A stretch of 20,430 nt of DNA. Origin: Plantago elongata. Its lineage: Eukaryota > Streptophyta > Magnoliopsida > Lamiales > Plantaginaceae. Below are positions 8,607-17,857 of this stretch, one piece after another. The position numbers and the translations under genes are program-made. Location: contig JAYMSP010003268.1 in the NCBI GenBank assembly GCA_036897095.1, forward strand, positions 1-20,430. Reading direction: 5' to 3'. A model generated the notes under the pieces. The model worked only from the letters and a program-made list of their open reading frames with translations. It had not been told where the DNA came from and ran no database searches. Each line of letters starts with the position of its first letter. Within the stretch, counting starts at the first letter, position 1.

Positions 8607-11600
8607 ATGAAGATAGTCTCTTGGAATTGCCAGGGAGCAGGTAATGATAATTTTCGTACAAACTTCCGCAAACTTGTACGATCACATAACCCATCTGTGG
8701 TCTTTTTTTTTGGAAACGCGTGTTTATGAGGCACTGCGTATGATATCGCCCCTACTTTGGGGTTCTCAGACTTTCGTATAGCACCTACTGATGGTATGGC
8801 GGGTGAAGTCTGGATGCTATGGAACCATGTTGATATTGATGTGGAAATCCTGGACATTGAGGATCATGGAGTTTATGCTCTAATTCGCCCCATAAGACAA
8901 GACCCATGGCGACTTTCTAGTATCTATGCTAAACCAAACTAGGAAGACAAACTCAGAAAATTTGGCAGTCTGGAAAACATCTCGTGAAGCAACAATACGT
9001 CGTGGCTAGTCACTGGTGATTTCAATGAAATCGCTTTTGCCCATGAACATCAGGGGGGTCGGATTGCCCCTGTAAGTTGATTATCATTCTTTCAATGTTT
9101 AACAAGAATTGTAATATGTAGGACCTTGGTTTTCATGGGCAAAAGTTCACATGACGAACATGAGGGATAATGGAAGTCTTATTCATGAGCACATAGATCA
9201 GGCACTTGCCAATGATGAATGGATCCAAAGATTTCCAGAGAATGCGGTGTTACATTTACCTTGTACTCATTCTGACCATAATCCAATTCTCACCAATTGT
9301 TATGGCCTAGACGCACCATCCGAGAATCGCCCGTTCTGGTTCGAGGCGATGTGGTTCTCTCACCCCAAATGTGAGCCACTCCTACGTCATATCTAGCCAG
9401 GGTATCTTACAAGCTATTTAAAAAATTACAGATGTTATGCGCCCTTGGAATCGGAAAACTTTTGGAAACTTATTTCGCAAGAAAAAGGAACTACTGGCTC
9501 GATTGGAGGGAACGCATAGAGCACTGCTGGACAGGCCAAGTGAATTTCTACAAAATCTGGAAAGGTTTCTAATTCAAGAATATAATCACTTACTCCGTAA
9601 TGAAGAGATGCTTTGGTTTCAGAAATCACGGATTAAGTGGCTTGTAGATGGTGAGAGGAACACGAAGTTTTTCCACAAATCTACACTTACTCGTCGCCGA
9701 AGAAATAAAATTCTCACATTAATGATCGATGACGAATGGGAAAGATCAGATGAAGTACTTCGAGAGCGTGCCCGAAACTTCTTCCAGCAACTTTTCTCCA
9801 CATCTACAGCACTGGCGAGTTGTCCACAAACCCACAAACTTGATATCTCACGAATTCAAGCCAAGATACCACAAGCAGATCACTCCCACCTTGCTCAGCT
9901 TCTTGATTTGGCAGAATTGAAGCAGGTTGTTTGGAACACTCACCCTTATAAAGAACCCGACCCCGATGGATTGGAGTCGACATTCTGCCAGCGCAATTGG
10001 GAATGGATGGCAGATTCACTACTCGAGTTCATAAACCAAGCTTTTGCGACTAGAGAATTTAGCCCGTCTCTTTGCAGCGCTTTACTATGTCTCATTCCGA
10101 AGATTCCCAACCCATCCAAAATCTCGAAATATCGCCTTATATGTCTTTGTAATGTGATCTACAAATATATCATGAAGACTATAACAATGCAAATGAGAGA
10201 TATCATGCCAAGTCTGGTTGCACCTACGCAATCCAGTTTCATTAAAGGGAGGGGTACACATGACAATATCTTCTTACTCCAAGAAGTTCTTCATTTCGTT
10301 ACGATCCAACAAGAAGAATAAAGTTGGATGTATGATAATGAAGCTGGATCTCGAGAAGGCTTAGGACAAAGTAAACTGGGAATTTCTGGAAGGCACCCTT
10401 AAGGCCTTTGATTTTCCGGAATCACTAGTGAAACTTGTCATGTTTTGCGTACGAAATGCTTCAACATGAATCCTGTGGAATGGTGAACCACTTGAAGCCT
10501 TTGATCATTCATGTGGATTACGACAGGGGATCCTTTATCTCCGTACCTGTTGGTGCTATGTGTCGAGAGACTTTCCTATTTAATCAAAGAAGTAGTGAAT
10601 GATCGCAAGTGGCAGTCTCTGGTTCCTTGCCAAGGTGGTCCACAACTCTCCCATCTCTTTTTTGCTGACGATTTGATTTTGATGGGAAAAGCCAATATAT
10701 CCACATCAAATGAAATACATCTTGTACTGAAATAAGTTCGGCGCGGCGTCTAGCTTGAAGCTTAGTCCCTAGAAGTCGAAGATTTTCTTCAAATGGGCGG
10801 TACGAATATCAAAGCCTCAATTTGCAACATTCTAGGCTTTGGACAAACAAGGAACTTGGGAAGTATCTGGGGATCCATCTTACCCATAGTAGAGTTGATC
10901 GGAGGGGCTTTGCTGACATGTTCCACCAAATTCTAGCTACACTAAGCGGCTGGAAAACTAAATACTTGTCAGTTGCTGGAAGGGCTACCTTGATACAATA
11001 TGTCACATCGGCTATCCTAATATACCCGATGCAATCCGGGTGGCTTCCTGAACACGTGTGCAACAGGTTAGACAGAATTAATAGAGACTTTTTGTGGTCC
11101 AGTGACATCGAAACTCGAAAACTGCACCTAGTTGGATGGCAAAAGGTCACACTGCCTAAAGCTAATGGGGTTCTAGGCATTAGAATTGCGAGGGAAAGTA
11201 ACGAAGCACTTCTTGCCAAACTTGTGCGGAAAATCCTCAAGTCCGAAGACTCAGTTTGGCTACCTCTAATTCAAGCCAAGTAGTTGAAAAACAAGAGCCT
11301 TTTGGATTGTTGCGTAAAACCGAATGACAATGCAATCTAAGAAGGTATTTTGAAGTGTGTTGATTTGATTAAACCATGTATTGGATGGAGAATCGGTGAT
11401 GGCTCGAGCATATCTTTCTGGAACGATGACTGGCTAGGAGACTAACTACTGAGAAACCAAGGAGTTCGAATTCACCCATCAGAGGTAGAGCTGCGTCTAG
11501 AGGACCTTGTGACTGACACAGGGGAGTGGGATTTAGAGAATCTGCAGTCATTTATATCTCCGAACATCCAAGAAAAGATCTGAAACACCAATGTCCAGCT

Positions 11601-12677
11601 GAATGTCGACTTGGAAGACTCGATTTTCTAGAAGCCAACTTCGAATGGGAGCTTCATTTGTAATTCGGCCTATAAAGCTATTGAGAACAGACAAAGAGAA
11701 CATACAACCCCGTCCCCTCTAGCTTGGATCTGGAAATCTAATTTCAGCCGAAAGCTGAAACACTTTCTCTGGCTTACAACTCAAGGACGACTTGCTACTA
11801 ACAGCCTCCGCAAAAATCGAAACCTCACAAAATATGCAGCTTGCCCAATTTGCCTAGCTCCGGAAGAAGGGATAACACATACTCTCCGGGATTGCCTGGC
11901 TGCCCTATCAGTTTGGAAGAAACTCCTTACGTCGGCACAGATTGATTCTTTTTAGAACATGCCGTTACAGGAATGGCTTCAGAGTAATGCAACTCGAAGA
12001 TCGATCTTATGCTCAGAAATTCCAGATGCATACTGGAAGTGGATATTTGTAGCGGGAATTTGGGAGATTTGGAAAGCCCGAAATACTTGGGTCTTTAGAC
12101 ACAAGAAGGATCCGACAAGGATTATCATTGCTCGGATTAAGCAACTAAACTGTGAGTTGCATTCATACATGCCCCGGAAGCAAAAGCTACAAGCTTCGAA
12201 ATGGCAAAAACCGGCGTCGGGATGGCACAAGTTGAACGTAGATGGCAGTATGCACACATCCAGGAACAAAGCTGGTCTTGGCGGAGTGCTGAGAAATGAA
12301 AGGGAGACTGGCTTTGGGGATATTCCAAAGTCTATTCCGCAGGCTCATCAATGGCCGTGGAACTCAAAGCTCTTAAGACGGGTTTAGAATATGCTTGGGA
12401 AAAACGTCACTGGTAACTTGAAGTAGAAATGGATTCATTGGAATCCGTCCAGCTTGTCCTTGAAGAAAAGTCACTACCCAACCCTGACTTGGTGATCTCT
12501 CCATTGATAAAGACTTGCCAGGACCTCCTCCGGCTACTGTGGAAAATTAATTTACATTGGTCGAGTCGTAGAGTTAATTTAATTGTCAATGCTTTAGCTA
12601 AGCTGACTTGTTTCAATTTGAACGGGGACGTCTTTTGGGACACCCCCGGATTCGGTTGTACCTTTTTTCAATTTTGA
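8607..12677 (+). pseudogene. LINE ORF2 polyprotein (endonuclease, reverse transcriptase, RNase H), broken
   Basis: The start at 8607 (MKIVSWNCQGAGN) is the standard plant L1 ORF2 opening. Endonuclease: SWNCQG, GDFNEI (about 9018-9035) and HSDHNPIL (about 9269-9292). Reverse transcriptase: 9437-10321 has LIPKIPNPSKISKYR and QSSFIKGRGTHDN, then LDLEKA-stop-DKVNW (about 10343-10380), a frameshifted GDPLSP motif, and FADD (10661-10672). The thumb/connection region at 10822-11283 has LGKYLGI and GWKTKYLSVAGRATLIQ. zf-RVT: SAYKAIE to CPICLAPEEGITHTLRDC (11660-11900). RNase H: KLNVDGS (12232-12252), MAVELKALKTGL (about 12352) and EMDSLESVQ (about 12426). Frameshifts lie near 8705, 8755, 9115, 9400-9430, 10315, 10525, 10735 and 12320. 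Stops include 8940, 8985, 9078, 10360, 11281, 11338, 11581, 11629 and 11953. Function is lost. Confidence 0.92.
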
Positions 12678-12706
12678 TATAGTCTAAGGACTGCCGTCTT
12701 CAGCAC

Positions 12707-12721
12707 AAAAAAAATAAAAAA
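12707..12721 (+). other. LINE A-rich tail
   Basis: An AAAAAAAATAAAAAA-type tract lies 30 bp after the final ORF2 stop codon. It marks the 3' end of the retrotransposed RNA and supports target-primed insertion of a plus-strand element. Confidence 0.8.
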
Positions 12722-13399
12722 GTTCAACACATCTTTATAAGTTTCGAGTTTGGGAATGAGGTGACTTAAAAACCTAGAAGGTTCAGAGATCGAATCCCAC
12801 CGTCAACATCTACACCTATATTAATTATCCCCTCGTTAGTACTCCTCAATTATTGAAACGAGAGCATGAGTGAGGGAAGTATTAGATAAATTAAGACTGC
12901 ACGCTATGGTGCAGTCGTGACCGCTCTGCGACCAATTTATTTCTCCACTGTGATATGGCACGACTCCACAAGTATCTTAATGGTTGCGGGGCTATTAATG
13001 GCAGTGGACGAAAATGGAAATCTCTAACTTGAAGAAGAAGCCATTGCCGTCAATTTCGTAAGGTCGACCATGGAAATCGCGAGTGAATCTCCTGCAACCT
13101 CTCAGCTTAATATACACGCTCACACTCTTGGTCCTTTCGTTCTTCGGAGGTCAATTATTCAATCTACTCTTTCGTGACCTCCTCTCATCTGCTAAATACT
13201 CCTTTTCTGCATTCTATCAGGCACAGAGGAAGAAAGACAACTGTACCTTTCTTTTTCAACCTGTGTCATTTGGGCTGGCATTCTCCTCACAGGTACATTA
13301 TCTTCTTTTCACGCCCAATTCAATCTCTTCATTTACGAAATTAATGTACCAAACTAGTAACATTCATTTCGTAATCTGGATGTTCTGATAGGGTCCAGG
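12722..13399 (+). promoter_or_regulatory. Upstream and 5' UTR region of the first FAH gene
   Basis: This is the interval between the LINE tail and the hydroxylase start codon. The acceptor-like CTGATAG just before GGTCCAGG-ATG aligns with CTGATCTGGATTTGGACAG in front of the paralogue's ATG, so a 5' UTR intron probably ends at about 13390. Its donor is unclear: TTTC|GTAAGG (13058) and CACAG|GTACAT (13293) are both possible. CAATTTCGTAAGGTCGACC (13051-13069) resembles CAATTTCGCTAGTTGCAGTTGACC in the second gene's 5' UTR exon, which favours the first. A 35-codon ORF at 13070-13177 would be a uORF only if retained in the mRNA. Confidence 0.45.
12895..12916. repeat. Perfect 8-bp stem-loop
   Basis: GACTGCAC (12895-12902), loop GCTATG, GTGCAGTC (12909-12916). 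It is not followed by a T-run or a Helitron CTRR end that I can place, so its origin is unknown. Confidence 0.6.
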
Positions 13400-15164
13400 A
13401 TGGCCAATCGAGCTTTCGCTGTGGATTTAAACCAACCACTCGTTTTTCAGGTGCCTTTTTTCGTATTCACTGGAGATTCTATACTTCCTCTCTTGTCCTA
13501 TATTATTCGTTTTTTAAACTTTTTATCAGTTCGTTTTCAACTTTGACTATGAATTAATCGTAAACGACAAATGCAAAATGTTGACAAAAAAAAGTTAATT
13601 AGTGAATGTGTTGCATCGTGTATGAATTTGTTGTGAACATGATGATGATAGGTTGGCCATCTTGGAGAAGCTTATGACGAATGGGTTCACCAAGCTGTTG
13701 TTAGCAAAGAAACTCCCAGGCTTTTTGCTAATGATACTGTTGAGGTACTATTTTCCCAAAATTTACAATCTCGTAACAATAGTGAAGGCCTTAGCTCGGT
13801 TTCAGATTCTTTGTTGCGGTTTCGTCTTAATTCTGGTTGATGATTGAGATCAGGATCAAATGGCTTTGTAATGATGCTATGTGAAATTAAGAAATGTTCA
13901 ATGTGGGACTGGAAGCTTAGTCTAATCGTCTTAGTTCATTCCTGATACGGATCGTTGTCTTCAGATTGTATTATTCTGGATTCATGATAACCTTTTGTGA
14001 GTAATTTTTCCTATATCCTACATGACCATACATAACCACAGGGGTTAGTAGAATAAAGTGCATATGAAACACAGCCTCATGATTGTGCAGAAAATGTTTA
14101 AGACTTGCATTAATCAAGTTCGCGTAATATATGTTCCAGAATAGTGGCCTTAACCTTTTGATTCCTTAAAATGTTTTGGGACATTACCATTTAAATCTCC
14201 TAACGGAAGGAGAACCCCTCGTGCTCCTTAATAAAATTCTCTAATTTACAAAAAAAGGATAATTAGTAAGTAATAACACAAAACAGATTACTGTTGAAAT
14301 GGTTTTTGATCTCTTCCCTGTTTTCAATATGGACAGTTCTTGACACGGACACGCTGGTGGGCAATTCCCCTCATCTGGCTACCCGTTGTATGCTGGTCCG
14401 TTGCACAATCTGTAGAGGATGGCCTTCCTACGCATCATTTGGCAGCTACAGTCGTTGCCGGTATCTTATTATGGACATTAATGGAGTATTGCTTGCATCG
14501 TTTTATTTTCCACATCAAGACAACTAGCTATTGGTTTGTTTCTAATCCTTCATAATGAAATAGTCTCACATAACAACACTCCTCTGAGATTCGACAACCT
14601 GTGTACAGGGGTAATACGCTACACTACCTTCTTCATGGCATTCATCACAAGCACCCAATGGATGGACTCCGACTGGTTTTCCCTCCTGCTGCATGCGCAA
14701 TTCTACTCGTCCCTGTAAGTTACAGTCTATAGAGAAGATGTTTTCTTATAATCCTACTGCTTAATTCTTTTTGCTGATATGTGTATGTTGCTGTCTCAGC
14801 TGTGGCATCTACTAAAGCTTATGCTCCCTGCAAGCTATTACCCAGCATTGTTCGGAGGTATCTTGTTTGGGTATGTCATGTATGATTGCACTCATTACTA
14901 CCTGCACTATGGAAAGCCATTGACAGGAAAATCTCATGATCTAAAGGTAACTGACTAACTGTACCAATGTATTTTCCGACTCAGTAAATTTTGTATATCT
15001 TGGTCTGCTTCTGATGCTCAATCGTTTTCTTCATCTATTATTTGTAGAGATACCACATGAACCATCACTTCAAGATTCAGAACAAGGGATTTGGAATCAC
15101 TTCAAAATTCTGGGACAGAGTTTTTGGTACATTGCCTCCCAAGTCTGGCAAGAAAGACAGCTGA
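13400..15164 (+). CDS. FAH: Sphingolipid fatty acid 2-hydroxylase, six exons
   Basis: Coding exons are 13400-13450, 13652-13744, 14337-14533, 14609-14714, 14800-14946 and 15048-15164. All introns are GT-AG, and the product is 236 aa, matching plant FAH1/FAH2 (about 237 aa). The enzyme adds an alpha-hydroxyl group to very-long-chain fatty acids of (dihydro)ceramides at the ER; plant forms lack the fused cytochrome b5 domain of yeast Scs7 and use free cytochrome b5. Membrane helices lie at about residues 55-73 and 84-103 and across the segment following the HPMD motif. The di-metal His motifs are HRFIFH, HGIHHKH, HYYLH and HMNHH, all present. The opening [31 protein letters not shown] and ending KFWDRVFGTLPPKSGKKDS are family-typical. 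One oddity is HYYLHY where HYYLHH is usual; by family knowledge the last position is probably not a metal ligand. The gene looks functional, and a paralogue begins at 20366. Confidence 0.95.
13745..14336 (+). other. FAH intron 2 (592 bp)
   Basis: The donor GAG|GTACTA and acceptor GGACAG|TTCTTG join in phase 0 and yield ...NDTVE-FLTRTRWWAIP, matching the conserved FAH junction. It is the largest coding intron of this gene and contains a probable retroelement tail near its 3' end. Confidence 0.9.
14196..14257 (+). mobile_element. Possible 3' tail of a 5'-truncated LINE or SINE
   Basis: AATCTCCTAACGGAAGGAGA leads into CCCTCGTGCTCCTTAATAAAATTCTCTAATTTACAAAAAAA-type sequence, which resembles the 3' ends of many plant LINEs (codons for a LLNKI-like end, then an A-run at 14250-14256). 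It differs from the end of the large LINE, so it would belong to another family. No target duplication was found. The call rests on remembered resemblance only. Confidence 0.35.
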
Positions 15165-15640
15165 GATTAGTATGAGAGTTTGAAGAAGTTTTCTGGTTTG
15201 GAATCACTCAACAACCGATGATTTTTTTTCGAATTGGCCATACTGGTTAATTTTTGTGCACTTCATCTGTACAACCACATGCAATATGAATTTTGTTGGC
15301 TTTAACATTCAACTAAATTGTACTTCCACCACCAAGTTGTAGCTATAGATAGAACTTTTGGTTAAAGGCCCATAGATTTCACTAACCTTCACCCTGACCT
15401 CTTATGTCTTCTTTTCTTCTCTTCTTTTCCTCGTTAAAGGTCATATACCTTTGTAATAATGTTGTAAAGTGTCAAAAGTTTGTAGTGTGACTCTGTTTAG
15501 TCTTAGAACCTCTTATTTCAGTTGCTCTATGGAACATGTCCAGTCCTATTGTAATATTCATCGAGTACTAAATATTTTATGAGTATAATGAAGCATGTAG
15601 AGTTAGTACTTATGACATTTTTTTAACCTTTCCTTTTTTG
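15165..15640 (+). other. FAH 3' UTR and downstream flank
   Basis: This follows the TGA at 15162-15164. It contains a pyrimidine-rich tract (15400-15432) and several weak AATAAT/ATAATG-type polyadenylation motifs (around 15453 and 15586). No further coding exon or repeat was recognised. The cleavage site cannot be fixed. Confidence 0.5.
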
Positions 15641-15947
15641 GAAAAGTTATTTTGCAATCCAACACCAGAGTTACATAGTCCAATCGTTTGCCTGGATACA
15701 CAACTTGGTGTCACAGTAGTTAAGCCATACATGCCAATTATCCCAAATGTTCAACCTACATTTGGTTATCGACTTACCAAATTAGAAGTGTCTCTCGCAC
15801 CTGGAAGCTGGAGCCACTTCTCATTATTTGCTTGGAAGATCTGTGTGTTAGACTAAAGTCCTGTTTACCAGTAACTTTTTGTTTTATAAATTTTTTTATA
15901 ATAAAAATTTATTACGTGAATGCACAGATTCTTAAGGTAGTATTTGG

Positions 15948-16905
15948 TTTTTGATGGGAATGGTCAGGATGACAATCCCATGAGATTGTTGAGAAACTAG
16001 AATCCCATTATTTGGAGGAGGAATTGTGAAGAATTCCTTGTTTGGTTTCTTATTGTGCACCTTCGAACTAGGTTTCGTTTTTGGACAATTTCGTTGTTTG
16101 ATTTTCGAAAGTGGAAATGGGATTTTGTTGACTGGGCCTTGGGCCTGGCTTAGTAGAATAAAGTGCTGGGCCGTTTTTTGTAAACTGGTTTGGGACTGTG
16201 ACTGGAAATGTCCAATTTAGATCATGAGAGGTTGAATTTGATGGTATGAAAAAACTGAATCTCCAAATTTTAGACTCCCAAACCCTAGTTCATCCATCCC
16301 GAATCTCAAATTCGACATGGTCACTCAAGGTACATCCTCTAACTCTAGTGATTCGATCACTAGAATGAATGACGAAATGTTGATGATGAAATTCGAGTGG
16401 TGTAATTACAAGCTGAAGGAGGTCGTCGACGAAATTGACTAGGAAGATTCAACTGGACGTCCGTATTCAAAGTGTGCAAATTGATTACTCCTCTCTCTTA
16501 ATTCTCAAATGCTCAAAACTGAAGACATGGTCGACCGAAGAAGACGGCAACGATGCCCAATCCAGCTGTGGTGAGAGCAATTTTGCAACGATCCGGTGAA
16601 ATACATGGCGATTGGACCTGGTTGTTCTTCTTATATCAATTGATGAGCATCTTTTGAGGTGGCCATTTTGACTAGTGGAGATGAATGAGTACAGAGTAGA
16701 GGTGTGAGTGTGGAGTCCACTTTACTCGTATAAACGTAGTAATGGTACGGTGACTTTGAGGTCAAGGAATCGAGTAAATAGAATGAGAAGGAAAAAAGGT
16801 TGGTGTTGAGTTAAGTATCGGTGTTGGTGAAATTCATGTGCACATTGGGATTCCTATCATTTTCGTTCTTTCTTTCTTACCAGTAATGCCATCAAACCGT
16901 TTTCA
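15948..16905. mobile_element. Candidate PIF/Harbinger-like non-autonomous element
   Basis: The left side reads TATTTGGTTTTTGATGGGAATGG followed by AATCCCAT blocks. The right side, reverse-complemented, reads CGGTTTGATGGCATTACTGG and further in AGGAATCCCAATG. TTTGGTT plus GGGAATGG/ATTCCC is typical of Harbinger-like termini in plants. No clean 3-bp target duplication was visible. The interior has short ORFs only, for example an ATG at 16316 (VTQGTSSNSSDS...) that stops after about 41 codons, so any transposase is absent or destroyed. Ends are approximate. Confidence 0.35.
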
Positions 16906-16981
16906 GAGTTTCTTTTGATGGATTTCATGAAATTTTGGGGGGAATTAGGAGTATCAATTATCTCATCTCATGTGTGTTAAA

Positions 16982-17035
16982 ATGAGAATTTCTTTTTTTT
17001 TTTTTGTCTTTTTTCCTTCTTCTAATTTCTTTCTG
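16982..17035. repeat. T-rich low-complexity tract
   Basis: A pyrimidine run with an uninterrupted stretch of T of about 14 bases near 16992-17005, then TCTTTTTTCCTTCTTC. Read on the other strand it could be an A-rich tail, but no retroelement body was recognised next to it. Confidence 0.6.
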
Positions 17036-17513
17036 TGTTTTTGATGAGAAGGAGGAAATAGGAAATATATGTTATGTACAGTTCATCTCATCTCATGACG
17101 ATTAAAGCCAGTTTCATGATGATTAATGCTAGTTTCATGTCCACACAAACTAGTTTCACGGACTCAAAACCTAGTTTCGGAGTTTTAAAACCCTAAAGGG
17201 TACGGTGAACCCTAAAAAAACCACTGAATTTGAAAACTCCCTCCGAGAGCTACGGTCTTAATTAGTTTTCATTCCCAAAAAACTAGTTTCATGAACTAAA
17301 ATGCTAGTTTCATGACCACACAACTAGTTTCATGATGATTAAAGCTAAATTTCGTAATGATTAATGATAGTTTCAGATTCATTGAGCTAGTTTCATGATG
17401 ATTAAAACTAGTTTCATTATGATAAATGCTAGTTTCATGGTTTTAAAACCCTAAAAGGAAATGGTGAACTCTAAACAAAACCACTGAATTTGAAAACTCC
17501 CTGAACTACGGTC

Positions 17514-17576
17514 TTAATTAGGATTTAGGGTTTAGGACAGGGACACCGTCCTGTACCCGTCCTAAACCCTAATTAA
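17514..17576. repeat. Telomere-like inverted repeat, copy 2
   Basis: The left arm TTAATTAGGATTTAGGGTTT plus AGGAC faces a right arm GTCCTAAACCCTAATTAA; pairing is 7 bp and 11 bp around a bulge of about 7 nt. Both arms contain TTTAGGG/CCCTAAA units, the plant telomere repeat, but only about two units each. Confidence 0.75.
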
Positions 17577-17810
17577 ACGTTTCTCGGGACTGCAATAATA
17601 GTTTCAACAAAAGAAAAGTACTAGCTTCAACTTCATTGAGTTAGTTTCATGATGATTAAAGCTAGTTTCATGGGCATAAACACTAGTTTTCATGCGTATA
17701 AATCTTTATTTTCATGCCCACACAAGCTAACATGTACTCAAAACCTAGGATCTTAGTTCTGAACCCTAAAAAAAACAATGAATTTGAAGCTCCCTCCGGA
17801 AACTACGGTC

Positions 17811-17857
17811 TTAATTAGAATTTAGGGTTGAGGATGGGTACACTAAATCCTAATTAA
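17811..17857. repeat. Telomere-like inverted repeat, copy 3
   Basis: TTAATTAGAATTTAG (17811-17825) pairs with CTAAATCCTAATTAA (17843-17857), 14 of 15 positions, around a 17-nt loop. It is the shortened counterpart of the hairpin in copy 2. Confidence 0.75.

Larger units (their letters stand above)
6640..12721 (+). mobile_element. L1-type LINE retrotransposon, near full length, inactive
   Basis: The element has the full plant L1 order: a GC-rich 5' leader (from about 6650), ORF1 with a DUF4283-like domain and zinc knuckle, ORF2 with AP endonuclease, reverse transcriptase, zf-RVT and RNase H domains, a short 3' UTR and an A-rich tail (12707-12721). At about 6.1 kb it appears nearly complete rather than 5'-truncated. 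Several frameshifts and at least ten in-frame stops prevent translation of either ORF. The 5' boundary is approximate. A possible but weak target duplication is AGTTCCACAACA near 6616-6627 against AGTTCAACACA just after the tail (12721-12731). It inserted 679 bp upstream of the fatty acid hydroxylase start codon, in the same orientation. Confidence 0.93.

Noticed and set aside
12779..12802. GGTTCAGAGATCGAATCCC as a tRNA or SINE B box
   Set aside because: It resembles a T-arm, but no matching A box, acceptor stem or SINE tail could be placed around it.
13083..13388. 101-codon ORF upstream of FAH as a membrane protein
   Set aside because: It overlaps the probable 5' UTR/intron of FAH and runs into the intron acceptor; its hydrophobicity follows from pyrimidine-rich leader sequence.
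14294..14718. Overlapping ORFs in other frames around FAH exons 3 and 4
   Set aside because: They are partly the real exon frame read through introns and partly shadow frames; the spliced FAH model explains the region.
15638..15856. 72-codon ORF downstream of FAH
   Set aside because: It has no ATG start and no recognisable domain, and it lies in the 3' flank.
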